A DNA stretch of 64,000 bases from JAFAXD01 sp035472475 (GTDB taxonomy: Bacteria > Pseudomonadota > Alphaproteobacteria > Rhizobiales > Xanthobacteraceae): positions 22,304 to 86,303 of the forward strand of contig DATIPA010000068.1 of the NCBI GenBank assembly GCA_035472475.1, read 5' to 3'. The notes beneath the pieces are model-generated. The model was not told where the DNA came from, ran no database searches, and saw only the letters and a program-made list of their open reading frames with translations. The first letter of the stretch is position 1. Each line of letters starts with the position of its first letter. Shown here piece after piece: positions 25,870-35,033 of this stretch. A program made the position numbers and the translations under genes.

Positions 25870-26286
25870 ATGGCCAATACCAAAACTCCGCCCGAGCTGA
25901 CCCGCCCGCTGTCACCGCATCTCCAGATTTACCGCCCGATGCTGACGATGGTGATGTCGATCGTCCATCGCATCACTGGGGGGGCGCTTTATGTCGGGAC
26001 CCTGCTGCTGGCGTGGTGGCTGCTGGCGGTCGCGTCGGGACCCAACGCGTACGCGAGCTTCCAGATGATCGCCGGGAGCTTCATCGGCCGGCTCGTGCTG
26101 CTGGGCTACACCTGGGCCCTGTTGCATCACATGCTCGGCGGTCTTCGCCATCTGATCTGGGATACCGGGCGCGGGTTCGGTCCGGCCGAGCGCGAATGGA
26201 TGGCGCGCGCCACCCTGTTCGGCTCGATCACGCTGACCCTGCTGCTATGGCTTTTCGTCTATCTGGTCTCCGGGGGGCTGCGATGA
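25870..26286 (+). CDS. sdhC: Succinate dehydrogenase cytochrome b556 subunit
   Basis: The larger of the two membrane anchors of complex II, with heme b and quinone sites. It has 138 residues and three helices. The motif HLQIYRPMLTMVMSIVHRIT is diagnostic, and the heme-ligand histidine region is WALLHHMLGGLRHLIWD. The stop overlaps the sdhD start by 4 bases. First gene of sdhCDAB. Confidence 0.95.
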   Translation: MANTKTPPELTRPLSPHLQIYRPMLTMVMSIVHRITGGALYVGTLLLAWWLLAVASGPNAYASFQMIAGSFIGRLVLLGYTWALLHHMLGGLRHLIWDTGRGFGPAEREWMARATLFGSITLTLLLWLFVYLVSGGLR

Positions 26287-26666
26287 GGGAGATGCGCACA
26301 CCGCTCGGCCGCGTCCGCGGCCTTGGCTCGGCCAAGACCGGAACCGAGGATTTCTGGCATCAGCGCCTGACTGCGATGGCCAACATCCCGCTGGTTATTG
26401 CCGGTGTCGTCATCGTTATTTCGCTGGTTGGTCGCAATCATGCGGCGGCGGCGCAGATTCTCGGCTCGCCGCTCATCGCCATCCTGATGCTGCTGTTCAT
26501 CATTTCGGTGACCTATCACATGCGTATCGGCATGCAGGTGATCATCGAGGATTACGTGCATGAAGAGACGAGCAAGATCGCCCTCATCGTATTGAACACG
26601 TTTTACACAATCGCGGTCGCGCTGGTGTCGGCGTTCGCCATTCTGAAGCTCTCGTTCGGAGTCTAG
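26283..26666 (+). CDS. sdhD: Succinate dehydrogenase membrane anchor subunit
   Basis: A 127-residue, three-helix anchor of complex II. It carries TPLGRVRGLGSAKTGTEDFW, typical of alphaproteobacterial SdhD, and the quinone/heme region YHMRIGMQVIIEDYVHEE. The start overlaps the sdhC stop and sdhA begins 3 bases after its stop. Confidence 0.95.
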   Translation: MREMRTPLGRVRGLGSAKTGTEDFWHQRLTAMANIPLVIAGVVIVISLVGRNHAAAAQILGSPLIAILMLLFIISVTYHMRIGMQVIIEDYVHEETSKIALIVLNTFYTIAVALVSAFAILKLSFGV

Positions 26667-26669
26667 AGC

Positions 26670-28499
26670 ATGCCTACCAACGGAAGCGGCGCGCCTGCGG
26701 TCGGCGGCCGCGCTTACCCGATCGAGGATCACGCCTACGACGTGGTGGTCGTGGGGGCCGGCGGATCTGGCCTGCGCGCAACGGTCGGCTGCAGCGAGGC
26801 CGGGCTGAAAACCGCATGCATCACCAAGGTGTTTCCGACCCGCTCCCACACGGTGGCGGCGCAAGGCGGCATCGCGGCTGCGCTGGGCAACATGAGCGAG
26901 GACGACTGGCGCTGGCACATGTACGACACGGTCAAGGGCTCGGATTGGCTCGGCGACCAGGACGCGATCGAATACATGTGCCGGCATGCACCCGCGGCGG
27001 TTTACGAGCTTGAGCATTGGGGCTTGCCGTTCTCGCGCCGTGAGGAAGACGGCAAGATCTACCAGCGCCCGTTCGGCGGCATGACGACCCACTATGGCAA
27101 GGGTACCGCGCAGCGCACCTGCGCCGCCGCGGACCGCACCGGCCACGCGATGCTGCACACGCTCTACGGTGCCGCGCTCAAGCATCAGGCCGAGTTCTTT
27201 ATCGAGTACTTCGCCATCGACCTGATCATGGACGACGATGGCCGCTGCCGCGGCGTGATCGCGCTGAAGCTCGACGACGGCTCCCTGCACCGGTTCAGCG
27301 CCCACGTGACCATCATCGCGACCGGCGGTTACGGGCGCGCCTACGCCTCGTGCACCGGCGCCCACACCCAGACCGGCGACGGCAACGCCATGGTGCTGCG
27401 CGCCGGGTTGCCGCTGCAGGATATGGAGTTCGTGCAATTCCATCCGACGGGCATTTACGGCGCCGGCTGCCTGATCACCGAAGGCTCACGCGGCGAAGGC
27501 GGCTACCTGGTCAACTCGGAGGGCGAGCGCTTCATGGAGCGCTACGCGCCCTCCGCCAAGGACCTCGCGTCGCGCGACGTGGTTTCGCGCGCCATGACGA
27601 TCGAGATCCGCGAAGGGCGCGGGGTCGGGGAGAAGAAGGATCACATCTTCCTGCATCTCGATCATCTCGATCCGAAGATCCTGCAAGAGCGGCTGCCGGG
27701 AATTTCCGAAAGCGCACGCATCTTTGCCGGCTGCGACGTCTCGCGCGAGCCGATCCCTGTGCTCCCGACCGTGCACTACAACATGGGCGGCATCGCCACC
27801 AACTATCACGGCGAGGCGGTGATTAAGAAAGACGGCAATGTCGATCACATCGTTCCGGGCTTGATGGCGCTCGGCGAAGCAGCCTGCGTATCGGTGCACG
27901 GCGCCAATCGGCTCGGGTCCAACTCGTTGATCGACTTGGTTGTGTTCGGCCGCGCCGCCGCCATGCGGTGTGCCGAGCTTATTCAGCCGGACGAGAAACA
28001 CAGCGACCTGCCCAAGGATTCGGCCGAGCGTTCGCTGACCAGGCTCGACAAGTTCCGTTATGCCAACGGCTCGACGCCGACTGCCGAGTTGCGGACCCGT
28101 ATGCAAGGGGTCATGCAAAACAACTGCGCGGTATTCCGAACCGGCGAGATTCTCCAGGAAGGCTCCAAGCTGATCCACGAGGTTATGAGTGGAGTTGCCG
28201 ACGTGCGGGTGTTTGACCACTCGCTGATCTGGAACTCGGATCTGGTCGAGACGTTGGAGTTCGACAACCTCATCGTGCAGGCGGTCGTGACCATGGATTC
28301 TGCCGGCAACCGCACCGAAAGCCGCGGCGCACACGCGCGCGAGGACTACCCCGAGCGCGACGACAAGGACTGGATGAAGCACACGCTGGCGTGGCTCGAC
28401 CCCAAGACCGGCAAGGCTACGTTCGATTTCCGGCCGGTGCACGCCTACACCATGACCAACGAGGTTCAGTACATCGAGCCGAAGGCCAGGGTGTATTGA
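26670..28499 (+). CDS. sdhA: Succinate dehydrogenase flavoprotein subunit
   Basis: The 609-residue catalytic subunit that oxidises succinate to fumarate. The FAD dinucleotide motif is VVGAGGSGLRA; the histidine that binds FAD covalently is H60 in FPTRSHTVAAQGG. HPTGIYGAGCLITEGSRGEG and HGANRLGSNSLIDLVVFG are further family signatures. It is third in sdhCDAB. Confidence 0.98.
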   Translation: MPTNGSGAPAVGGRAYPIEDHAYDVVVVGAGGSGLRATVGCSEAGLKTACITKVFPTRSHTVAAQGGIAAALGNMSEDDWRWHMYDTVKGSDWLGDQDAIEYMCRHAPAAVYELEHWGLPFSRREEDGKIYQRPFGGMTTHYGKGTAQRTCAAADRTGHAMLHTLYGAALKHQAEFFIEYFAIDLIMDDDGRCRGVIALKLDDGSLHRFSAHVTIIATGGYGRAYASCTGAHTQTGDGNAMVLRAGLPLQDMEFVQFHPTGIYGAGCLITEGSRGEGGYLVNSEGERFMERYAPSAKDLASRDVVSRAMTIEIREGRGVGEKKDHIFLHLDHLDPKILQERLPGISESARIFAGCDVSREPIPVLPTVHYNMGGIATNYHGEAVIKKDGNVDHIVPGLMALGEAACVSVHGANRLGSNSLIDLVVFGRAAAMRCAELIQPDEKHSDLPKDSAERSLTRLDKFRYANGSTPTAELRTRMQGVMQNNCAVFRTGEILQEGSKLIHEVMSGVADVRVFDHSLIWNSDLVETLEFDNLIVQAVVTMDSAGNRTESRGAHAREDYPERDDKDWMKHTLAWLDPKTGKATFDFRPVHAYTMTNEVQYIEPKARVY

Positions 28500-28559
28500 G
28501 GGCGAGCTAAGTACATGCTGAGCGACGCCTGAACATGATCGAGGCATAGGAAAAGCGAT

Positions 28560-29348
28560 ATGGTCCAATTCACGCTACCCAAGAACTCCAAGATCATGGA
28601 TGGCCAGACCTGGCCGCTCAAGCACAAAGCCAAGGGCAACAAGGGCACGCGCGCCTATCGCATCTATCGCTTCGATCCCGACAGCGGCGCCAATCCGCGC
28701 ATGGACACCTACACGGTCGATCTCGACGATTGCGGGCCGATGGTTCTCGACGCGCTGATCTGGATCAAGAACAAGATCGACCAGACGCTGACCTTCCGCC
28801 GGTCCTGTCGCGAGGGCGTCTGCGGCTCCTGTGCGATGAACATCGACGGCACAAACACGCTCGCCTGCACCAAGGATATGGCCGACGTGACCGGCACCGT
28901 CCGCATCTACCCGCTGCCGCATCAGCCGGTGGTCAAGGACCTGGTGCCCGACCTGACCAACTTCTACGCCCAGCATGCCTCGGTCGAACCCTGGCTCAAG
29001 ACCGACAGCGCGACGCCGCAGAAGGAATGGCGGCAGAGCCACGAGGATCGGGTCAAGCTCGACGGGCTCTACGAATGCATTTTGTGCGCGTGCTGCTCGA
29101 CCGCGTGCCCGAGCTATTGGTGGAACTCGGAGCGCTTCCTGGGACCGGCGGCGTTGTTGCAGGCGGCGCGCTGGCTTGACGATTCGCGCGATGAGAAGAG
29201 CGGCGAGCGGCTCGACGATCTCGAGGATCCGTTCCGGCTCTACCGCTGCCACACCATCATGAACTGCGCCAAGGCCTGTCCCAAGAGTCTCAATCCCGCC
29301 AAGGCGATTGCCGAGACCAAACGCAAGCTGGTCGAACGGCAGGTGTAA
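28560..29348 (+). CDS. sdhB: Succinate dehydrogenase iron-sulfur subunit
   Basis: A 262-residue electron-transfer subunit. The [2Fe-2S] ligands are in SCREGVCGSCAMN and LAC, the [4Fe-4S] ligands in CILCACCSTACPSYWW, and the [3Fe-4S] ligands in CHTIMNCAKACPKSLNPAKA. It follows sdhA after 60 bases and ends the operon; a hairpin repeat lies 24 bases past its stop. Confidence 0.98.
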   Translation: MVQFTLPKNSKIMDGQTWPLKHKAKGNKGTRAYRIYRFDPDSGANPRMDTYTVDLDDCGPMVLDALIWIKNKIDQTLTFRRSCREGVCGSCAMNIDGTNTLACTKDMADVTGTVRIYPLPHQPVVKDLVPDLTNFYAQHASVEPWLKTDSATPQKEWRQSHEDRVKLDGLYECILCACCSTACPSYWWNSERFLGPAALLQAARWLDDSRDEKSGERLDDLEDPFRLYRCHTIMNCAKACPKSLNPAKAIAETKRKLVERQV

Positions 29349-29372
29349 GCACAGACGTGCCGCGCCGATTGT

Positions 29373-29405
29373 GATGGGTTTCGCCCGCGCGCAACCCATC
29401 CTACG
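29373..29405. repeat. Hairpin repeat downstream of sdhB
   Basis: GATGGGTT (29373-29380) and AACCCATC (29393-29400) form a perfect stem with a 12-base loop, followed by CTACG. I recall GATGGGTT...AACCCATCCTACG hairpins as dispersed repeats in Bradyrhizobium relatives. Here it lies between sdhB and the TctC-type gene and may end the sdh transcript, though no T-run follows. Confidence 0.5.
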
Positions 29406-29413
29406 ATGCCAGC

Positions 29414-30400
29414 ATGGCATCGAAAGCGATCAGCGCCCAACGTCGCCGCGCCGCGCGCGGGCTTGCGCTCGCCCTCGCTCTATCAACTCCCGCGCTCGCG
29501 CAGGACTATCCGGCGCGCCCGGTGCGGATCATTTCGCAAGCCGGCATCGGCAGCGCGCCTGACGTCATGGCGCGCATCGTCGCCGACCAACTGGGCAAGG
29601 CCTGGGGCCAGCAAGCGATCATCATCAATCGTCCGGGCGCGAGCGGCGCCAACGCGGCCCAGATGGCGGCGGGCGCGGAGCCCGACGGCTACACATTATT
29701 CATGGCGAATTCGTCGACCTTCACCATCATGCCGGAGACCCAGACCAAGCTCACGTTCGACGTTGCGCGGGACTTCGTGCCGGTCGGCTTCGTGGCCGAG
29801 CAGCCGATGCTGATTGCAGTCACCGCCGCGCTTCCGGTCGCGACGCTGGCGGAGTTGATCGCGCTCGCCAAGGAACGCCCCGGCCAACTCCTGTATGCGG
29901 CCAATGCCGGCGGGTCGACCCCCAACATCACTGGCGAATTTTTCCGTGAACGCGCCGGTATCGACATCGCCTATGTGTCCTACCCGGGCGCGGCTGCCGG
30001 ACTGACCGACGTGGTTGCCGGCCGGGTCCAGATCATCATCGAGGGATTGCCGGCGCTGCTCGGCGCGGTCGAAGGCCGCTCGATCCGGCCGCTGGCAGTG
30101 CTGGCGTCAACGCGCTTGCCGAATCTTCCCGACGTGCCGGTCGCGGGCGACACGCTGCCAGGCTTTGTGGCGACCGGCTGGTCGGCGCTCATGGCGCGCA
30201 CCGGAACGCCGCCCGAGATCGTGCGCAAGATTTCCGCCGACATGATCGCGGGCCTCGATCCGCCGGACGTGCGTGCGCGGTTCGCGCAGCTCGGAGCCTA
30301 TGTCAAGCCGATGTCGCCCGAGGCTCTCGCTGTCTACATTCAAATGCAGCAGACCCTTTGGCGGCCGGTCGTGCGCAAGGTCTTGGCCAAGGGCCATTGA
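29414..30400 (+). CDS. TctC/Bug-family tripartite tricarboxylate-type solute-binding protein
   Basis: A 328-residue periplasmic binding protein with signal peptide (ARGLALALALSTPALAQ). The Bug-family pattern is clear: DYPARPVRIISQAGIGSAPD, RPGASGANAAQMAAGAEPDG, and the ligand-loop region YVSYPGAAAGLTDVVAGRVQ. These proteins bind small carboxylates. No TctA or TctB permease gene is near, so it is an orphan, which is common for this family. A VOC-family gene follows 40 bases downstream. Confidence 0.9.
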   Translation: MASKAISAQRRRAARGLALALALSTPALAQDYPARPVRIISQAGIGSAPDVMARIVADQLGKAWGQQAIIINRPGASGANAAQMAAGAEPDGYTLFMANSSTFTIMPETQTKLTFDVARDFVPVGFVAEQPMLIAVTAALPVATLAELIALAKERPGQLLYAANAGGSTPNITGEFFRERAGIDIAYVSYPGAAAGLTDVVAGRVQIIIEGLPALLGAVEGRSIRPLAVLASTRLPNLPDVPVAGDTLPGFVATGWSALMARTGTPPEIVRKISADMIAGLDPPDVRARFAQLGAYVKPMSPEALAVYIQMQQTLWRPVVRKVLAKGH

Positions 30401-30440
30401 AATCGTTTGCCGACGGCAAGACGGATGGAGGGCGTTGCGC

Positions 30441-30830
30441 ATGATCGACCATATCGGCTTTCCGGTTTCCAACTACGAGCGCTCGAAGGCGTTCTACACG
30501 CTCGCGCTGGCCCCGCTCGGTTACACGCTGGCCATGGAAGTCGGTCCGGAGCAGACCGAGGGCGGCAACGCCGCCGCGGGATTCGGGGCCAGCGGCAAAC
30601 CGGACTTCTGGATCGGGTCGGAAGGCGGGATCAATCGCCCGCTGCACGTTGCGATCGCCGCCAAAGACCGCGCCGCGGTTGATGCGTTCTATCACGCGGC
30701 GCTCGCGGCCGGCGGCAAGGACAATGGCGCGCCCGGCCTGCGGCCGCACTACCATCCCAACTACTACGGTGCGTTCGTGCTCGATCCCGACGGACACAAC
30801 ATCGAGGCAGTCTGTCACGCGCCGGCGTGA
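30441..30830 (+). CDS. VOC-family (glyoxalase/dioxygenase fold) protein
   Basis: A 129-residue cytoplasmic protein of the vicinal oxygen chelate superfamily. It starts MIDHIGFPVSNYERSKAFYT, has the metal-ligand candidates H4, H in PLHVAIAAKDRAAV and E in LDPDGHNIEAVCH, and ends NIEAVCHAPA. GGAGG lies 9 bases before the ATG. The substrate cannot be told. It may be cotranscribed with the TctC-type gene; argG is convergent, 17 bases away. Confidence 0.88.
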   Translation: MIDHIGFPVSNYERSKAFYTLALAPLGYTLAMEVGPEQTEGGNAAAGFGASGKPDFWIGSEGGINRPLHVAIAAKDRAAVDAFYHAALAAGGKDNGAPGLRPHYHPNYYGAFVLDPDGHNIEAVCHAPA

Positions 30831-30847
30831 TCGGCGCGATCAGTTCC

Positions 30848-32080
30848 CTACAGCTTCAGTTTCTTCTTGCGCTGCCCCAGCGTGCGCAGGCGCAGCGCGT
30901 TGAGGCGAATGAAGCCCGCGGCATCGCGCTGATCGTAAGCGACAGCGCCCTCCTCAAAGGTGACCAGGTCCTGATCGTAGAGCGAATACGGGCTCTCGCG
31001 CCCGATCACGCTCACGCTGCCCTTGTAGAGCTTCAATCGCACGTTGCCGGTCACATAGGTCTGCGATTTGTCGATCGCGGACTGCAGCATTTCGCGCTCG
31101 GGCGTGAACCAGAACCCGTAATAGATCAGTTCGGCGTATTTCGGCATCAACTCGTCTTTGAGATGAGCCGCGCCACGATCGAGCGTGATCTGTTCGATGC
31201 CGCGATGCGCCGCCAGCAGGATAGTTCCGCCGGGGGTCTCGTACATGCCGCGCGACTTCATGCCGACGAACCGGTTTTCGACGAGATCGAGCCGGCCGAT
31301 GCCGTGCTGGCGCCCGAGCCGATTGAGCTCGGCGAGCAACGCCGCCGGTCCAAGCTTCTTGCCGTCGATTGCAACCGCGTCGCCGCGCTCGAATGCGACC
31401 GTGATGACGGCGCCCTCCTCGGGCGCGTCCTGCGGGTCGAGCGTGCGGGAATAGACGTAGTCCGGCACTTCCTGCGCCGGATCTTCCAGCACTTTTCCTT
31501 CCGAGGAGGTGTGCAGCAGGTTGGCGTCGACCGAGAACGGCGCTTCCCCGCGCTTGTCCTTGGCGATCGGGATCTGATGCTGTTCGGCGAACTCGATCAG
31601 CTTGGTGCGCGAGGTCAGGTCCCATTCGCGCCACGGCGCGATCACCTTCACGTCCGGCTTGAGCGCATAGTAGGTGAGCTCGAACCGCACCTGGTCGTTG
31701 CCCTTGCCGGTCGCGCCATGCGCGACCGCGTCGGCGCCGACCTTCTCGGCGATCTCGATCTGCTTCTTGGCAATCAGCGGCCGCGCGATCGAGGTGCCGA
31801 GTAGATACTGGCCCTCGTAGACCGTGTTGGCGCGGAACATCGGAAACACGTAGTCGCGTACGAACTCGTCGCGCAGATCCTCGATGAAGATGTTCTCCGG
31901 CTTGATGCCGAGCAGCAGCGCCTTGGCTCGCGCCGGCTCGAGCTCCTCGCCCTGGCCAAGATCGGCCGTGAACGTCACGACTTCGCAGCCATAGGTCGTC
32001 TGCAACCATTTCAGAATGATCGAAGTATCCAGCCCGCCCGAGTAGGCGAGCACGACTTTCTTGACGTCGGTTCGAGGCAT
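30848..32080 (-). CDS. argG: Argininosuccinate synthase
   Basis: Joins citrulline and aspartate with ATP in arginine synthesis. The PP-loop is VVLAYSGGLDTSIILKWL near the N-terminus, and TGKGNDQVRFE and EGAAVYDQRDAAGFIRL-like C-terminal segments (AYDQRDAAGFIRLNALR) match the family. Length of 410 residues is normal. It stands alone on the minus strand, with 207 bases to the divergent DsbA-like gene. Confidence 0.98.
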   Translation of the reverse strand: MPRTDVKKVVLAYSGGLDTSIILKWLQTTYGCEVVTFTADLGQGEELEPARAKALLLGIKPENIFIEDLRDEFVRDYVFPMFRANTVYEGQYLLGTSIARPLIAKKQIEIAEKVGADAVAHGATGKGNDQVRFELTYYALKPDVKVIAPWREWDLTSRTKLIEFAEQHQIPIAKDKRGEAPFSVDANLLHTSSEGKVLEDPAQEVPDYVYSRTLDPQDAPEEGAVITVAFERGDAVAIDGKKLGPAALLAELNRLGRQHGIGRLDLVENRFVGMKSRGMYETPGGTILLAAHRGIEQITLDRGAAHLKDELMPKYAELIYYGFWFTPEREMLQSAIDKSQTYVTGNVRLKLYKGSVSVIGRESPYSLYDQDLVTFEEGAVAYDQRDAAGFIRLNALRLRTLGQRKKKLKL

Positions 32081-32287
32081 GAAACCGCTATGTCCTTAAT
32101 CTTGGCGATGCCGTCACGGGCCGCGCCGGACTATAGGGAGAACAGGCCGCCCCGCAAGGCCGGGCAGATCACAAAGGTCGTCGGCACGCGCGCGAGTTGA
32201 CCCGAGCTGGCGCCGATAAGATGCTGCGCGGCATTGACGGTTTCAGGTCGGGCTGACGCCCGCGCTGCTTGCCGAAGGGCTCCCGCG

Positions 32288-32902
32288 ATGTCCGGCATGC
32301 TCGACTTCTTCTTCGAGTTCGCCTCGACCTATTCCTATCCGGCCGCGCTGCGCATCGGCGCGGTTGCTCGTACCGCGGGGGTGACGGTTCGGTGGCGGCC
32401 GTTTCTGCTCGGTCCGATCTTCAGGACGCAGGGATATGACACGTCGCCGTTCAACGTTCACGAGGCGAAAGGCCGTTACATGTGGCGCGACCTCGCGCGT
32501 ACCTGCGAGAACCTCGGGCTGCCGTTTCGGCGCCCCGAGCCGTTTCCGCAAAACGGGCTGCTGGCGGCGCGCGTCGCCTACGTTGGCCTCGACGAGGACT
32601 GGGGCGAGGCATTCTGCCGCGCGGTGTTCACGGCCGAGTTCGGGCAGGGGCTTGAGATCGGCAGCGAAGCCGTGATCCGCGATTTGCTTGTCGGGCTCGC
32701 GCAACAGCCCGATGCGATCCTTGCACGCGCGCGTTCCGACGAGATCAAAACTCGCTTGCGCGCCACGACCGAGGAAGCCCAGCGGCTTGGCATATTCGGC
32801 GCACCGAACTTCGTGGTGGGCGATGAGCTGTTCTGGGGCAACGATCGTCTCGAACAGGCAATCTGTTATGCGGTGCGGCGCAACACGAGCGAGCGATCGT
32901 GA
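32288..32902 (+). CDS. 2-hydroxychromene-2-carboxylate isomerase-type (DsbA-like) protein
   Basis: A 204-residue protein of the thioredoxin-fold HCCA isomerase/kappa GST group. It begins MLDFFFEFASTYSYPAALRI, where the conserved FDxxSPYS region is replaced by STYS, and has the family's FRRPEPFPQNGLLAAR and GIFGAPNFVVGDELFWGNDR. Family members isomerise aromatic-ring metabolites with glutathione; the true substrate here is unknown. The ATG at 32288 fits the family start. No aromatic genes adjoin it. Confidence 0.88.
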   Translation: MSGMLDFFFEFASTYSYPAALRIGAVARTAGVTVRWRPFLLGPIFRTQGYDTSPFNVHEAKGRYMWRDLARTCENLGLPFRRPEPFPQNGLLAARVAYVGLDEDWGEAFCRAVFTAEFGQGLEIGSEAVIRDLLVGLAQQPDAILARARSDEIKTRLRATTEEAQRLGIFGAPNFVVGDELFWGNDRLEQAICYAVRRNTSERS

Positions 32903-33120
32903 ACCCGGCGTGAACGCCCGCCATTTAATCAAGATCACTGACGACTGCCGCCGGGTGCGCTATTTGGGCCATTACTGCTCGACCGTCGGAGTTGATAGAA
33001 TGGCGCAGGAGTTCGCCACATCGGTCGGCAGTATGAACCTATCCGGTTCAGGTCCCGACCTGGTCAGAACGACATGTACACGCGGTATCGCACATCCGCC
33101 GCGACCCTGAGGAGGCTTGC

Positions 33121-33381
33121 ATCCGCACGATCCGTATCCTCGCGCTTTTGGCGACCGCGACGGTTGCGTTCGCGGCGAGCGCGAAGCCAAGCGCCGCCAT
33201 GGTGATCTATCCGTGGTGTGCCGAGTATGGCGGAAGGAGCTTTGGCGCGGAGAATTGCGGGTTCGTGACGTTCAAACAATGCCTGGCGACGATCGCGGGC
33301 AACGGCGGCTTCTGCAAACCGGACCCTTGGTACCCGCCGTATCCGCCGCCACCGAGCGGCGCCCGACCGATCTGGCGATGA
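33121..33381 (+). CDS. DUF3551-type small secreted protein with an ATC at the expected start
   Basis: The frame encodes an 86-codon relative of the next gene, alignable end to end without gaps: shared parts are PSAAMV, YPWCA, YGGR, NCGF, QC, AT, AGNGGFC and WY-PYPPP. GAGGAGG ends 5 bases before the codon that aligns with the neighbour's ATG, but that codon is ATC (33121-33123). The next usable start, a TTG at 33148, has no ribosome-binding site and removes nine residues of the signal peptide (RTIRILALLATATVAFAAS). The gene is therefore either read inefficiently from ATC, inactivated, or misread by one base. Function of DUF3551 is unknown. Confidence 0.65.
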   Translation: MRTIRILALLATATVAFAASAKPSAAMVIYPWCAEYGGRSFGAENCGFVTFKQCLATIAGNGGFCKPDPWYPPYPPPPSGARPIWR

Positions 33382-33414
33382 GGTTGCCGCCACGGTCACA
33401 ATGAGGAGTTCGCC

Positions 33415-33675
33415 ATGAGACTCATCACAGCATTTGGATTGACAGGGTTGGTCGCGCTTGGCCTGGCGGCAAGTGTGCAACCGAGCGCCGCGATGGTGCT
33501 CTACCCGTGGTGTGCCCAATACGGCGGGCGCCTGGGCGGCAGCCAGAATTGCGGCTTCACCAGTTTTGCGCAATGTCAGGCGACCCGCGCCGGCAACGGC
33601 GGCTTCTGCGTCCCCAACCCATGGTACAAACCGTATCCGCCACCGACGAGCTATGCACCGCCGCTGTGGCGATGA
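33415..33675 (+). CDS. DUF3551-type small secreted protein
   Basis: An 86-residue protein with signal peptide (MRLITAFGLTGLVALGLAAS) and a mature part with four cysteines (YPWCAQYGG, NCGF, QCQA, GGFCVPNPWY) and a Pro-rich end. This is the short Cys-containing family common in Bradyrhizobium and relatives; its role is unknown. GAGGAG lies 6 bases before the ATG. It is a tandem paralogue of the gene 33 bases upstream. Confidence 0.82.
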   Translation: MRLITAFGLTGLVALGLAASVQPSAAMVLYPWCAQYGGRLGGSQNCGFTSFAQCQATRAGNGGFCVPNPWYKPYPPPTSYAPPLWR

Positions 33676-33707
33676 GCACGCCGGCTCTCCGCCACAGATC
33701 GGGCGAT

Positions 33708-33762
33708 GAGCATGATCCCGAAAAGTGGATACCAGTCTTCAGAAAAGATCATGCTCCAACAA
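33708..33762. repeat. Dispersed palindromic repeat, copy 2 (GAGCATGAT family)
   Basis: Arms GAGCATGAT (33708-33716) and ATCATGCTC (33748-33756), with an inner CCCGAAAAGTGG part shared with the copies at 9244 and 40692. It lies between the convergent ends of the DUF3551 gene and proB. Confidence 0.8.
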
Positions 33763-33771
33763 TAGGCGGAC

Positions 33772-34902
33772 TTACACCCGCCCAACGACCAGATCGTCGC
33801 GGTGGATCATCTCGGCGCGCCCCTCCAGCCCGAGGATCAACACAATGTCACTCGATGACTTACCTTTGATGCGCTCGGCGTCCTCGGCATCATAGGCGAC
33901 GAGGCCGCGTCCGACTTCGGCTCCGTCCGGGCCGCGCACCACGACCGCATCGCCGCGCGCAAAGCGTCCGTCGACGCGAATCACGCCGGCCGGCAGAAGG
34001 CTGCGGCCGCCGCGCAATGCCGCAACGGCGCCGGCGTCGATCGTGAGCGTGCCGCGCGGCTCGAGCGATCCGGCGATCCACCGCTTGCGCGCCGTCACAG
34101 GATTGGCGGGCGTCAGAAACCAGGTGCAGCGCGCGCCGTCGGCTATCGCGCGCAGCGGATGCGTGACGTGGCCGGATGCGATCACCATGTGAGTGCCGGC
34201 GGTGGTCGCGATCTTGCCGGCTTCGATCTTGGTCTGCATCCCGCCGCGCGACAGTTCGGAGCCTGCGGTGCCGGCCATCAACTCGATCTCCGGCGTAATG
34301 CGCTCGACGATCGGGATCAGCTTCGCGTCGGCGTTCGCATGCGGCGGAGCATCATAAAGTCCGTCGACGTCGGACAGCAGCACCAGCAAATCGGCGCTGG
34401 TCATGGTGGCGACCCGGGCCGCCAGCCGATCGTTGTCGCCATAGCGAATTTCGGTGGTCGCAACGGTGTCGTTCTCGTTGATGACCGGAACGGCACGCCA
34501 TTCGAGCAACTTGGCGATCGTGGAACGCGCGTTGAGATAGCGGCGGCGCTCTTCGGTATCGCCAAGCGTGACCAGGATCTGCCCGGCCCCGATGCCATGG
34601 CGGCCGAGCGCTTCGGACCAGGTGCGCGCGAGCGCGATCTGGCCCACGGCGGCCGCTGCTTGGCTGTCTTCGAGCTGCAGCGGACCGGGCGGCAGTTTTA
34701 AAACGGCGCGGCCGAGCGAGATCGCGCCCGAGGATACGACCATCACGTCGCGCCGCTCGCCATGCAGGCGCGCGAGGTCGTCAACCAGCGACGCAAGCCA
34801 ATCCTCGTGAATACGGCCGCCGTCGCTGTCGACCAGCAACGAGGAGCCGACCTTGACCACGATCCGGCGAAAGTCGGCGAGGGCCGGTTTTTTGCGCGAC
34901 AT
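33772..34902 (-). CDS. proB: Glutamate 5-kinase
   Basis: Phosphorylates glutamate in the first step of proline synthesis. The amino-acid kinase domain has RRIVVKVGSSLLVDS, VSSGAI, INENDTVATTEIRYGDNDRL and LLSDVDGLYDA; a C-terminal PUA domain follows (about residue 280 on). Length from the ATG at 34902 is 376 residues, normal for the two-domain form; earlier in-frame starts would read through a repeat. In relatives it follows obgE directly, but here a DoxX gene lies between on the other strand. Confidence 0.96.
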   Translation of the reverse strand: MSRKKPALADFRRIVVKVGSSLLVDSDGGRIHEDWLASLVDDLARLHGERRDVMVVSSGAISLGRAVLKLPPGPLQLEDSQAAAAVGQIALARTWSEALGRHGIGAGQILVTLGDTEERRRYLNARSTIAKLLEWRAVPVINENDTVATTEIRYGDNDRLAARVATMTSADLLVLLSDVDGLYDAPPHANADAKLIPIVERITPEIELMAGTAGSELSRGGMQTKIEAGKIATTAGTHMVIASGHVTHPLRAIADGARCTWFLTPANPVTARKRWIAGSLEPRGTLTIDAGAVAALRGGRSLLPAGVIRVDGRFARGDAVVVRGPDGAEVGRGLVAYDAEDAERIKGKSSSDIVLILGLEGRAEMIHRDDLVVGRV

Positions 34903-34965
34903 TTCCAACCCTATCGGCGAACCATCCGCTGCCGCGCGGGTTCCTAGCATAGTCGACGCAGTTTC

Positions 34966-35006
34966 GTCATGGCCGTCGGGGTCCCCGTGCGCGGCCATCG
35001 ACGTCT
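34966..35006. repeat. REP-like palindrome between proB and doxX
   Basis: GTCATGGCCG (34967-34976 region, arm ATGGCCG at 34969-34975) pairs with CGGCCAT at 34992-34998, followed by CGACGTC. The sequence resembles the GTCATGGCCG...CGGCCATCCACGTC elements at 53690 and 63368. It lies in the divergent promoter region of proB and the DoxX gene. Confidence 0.5.
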
Positions 35007-35033
35007 CTGTGAAACCGCAGTGAGAGATTCCTC

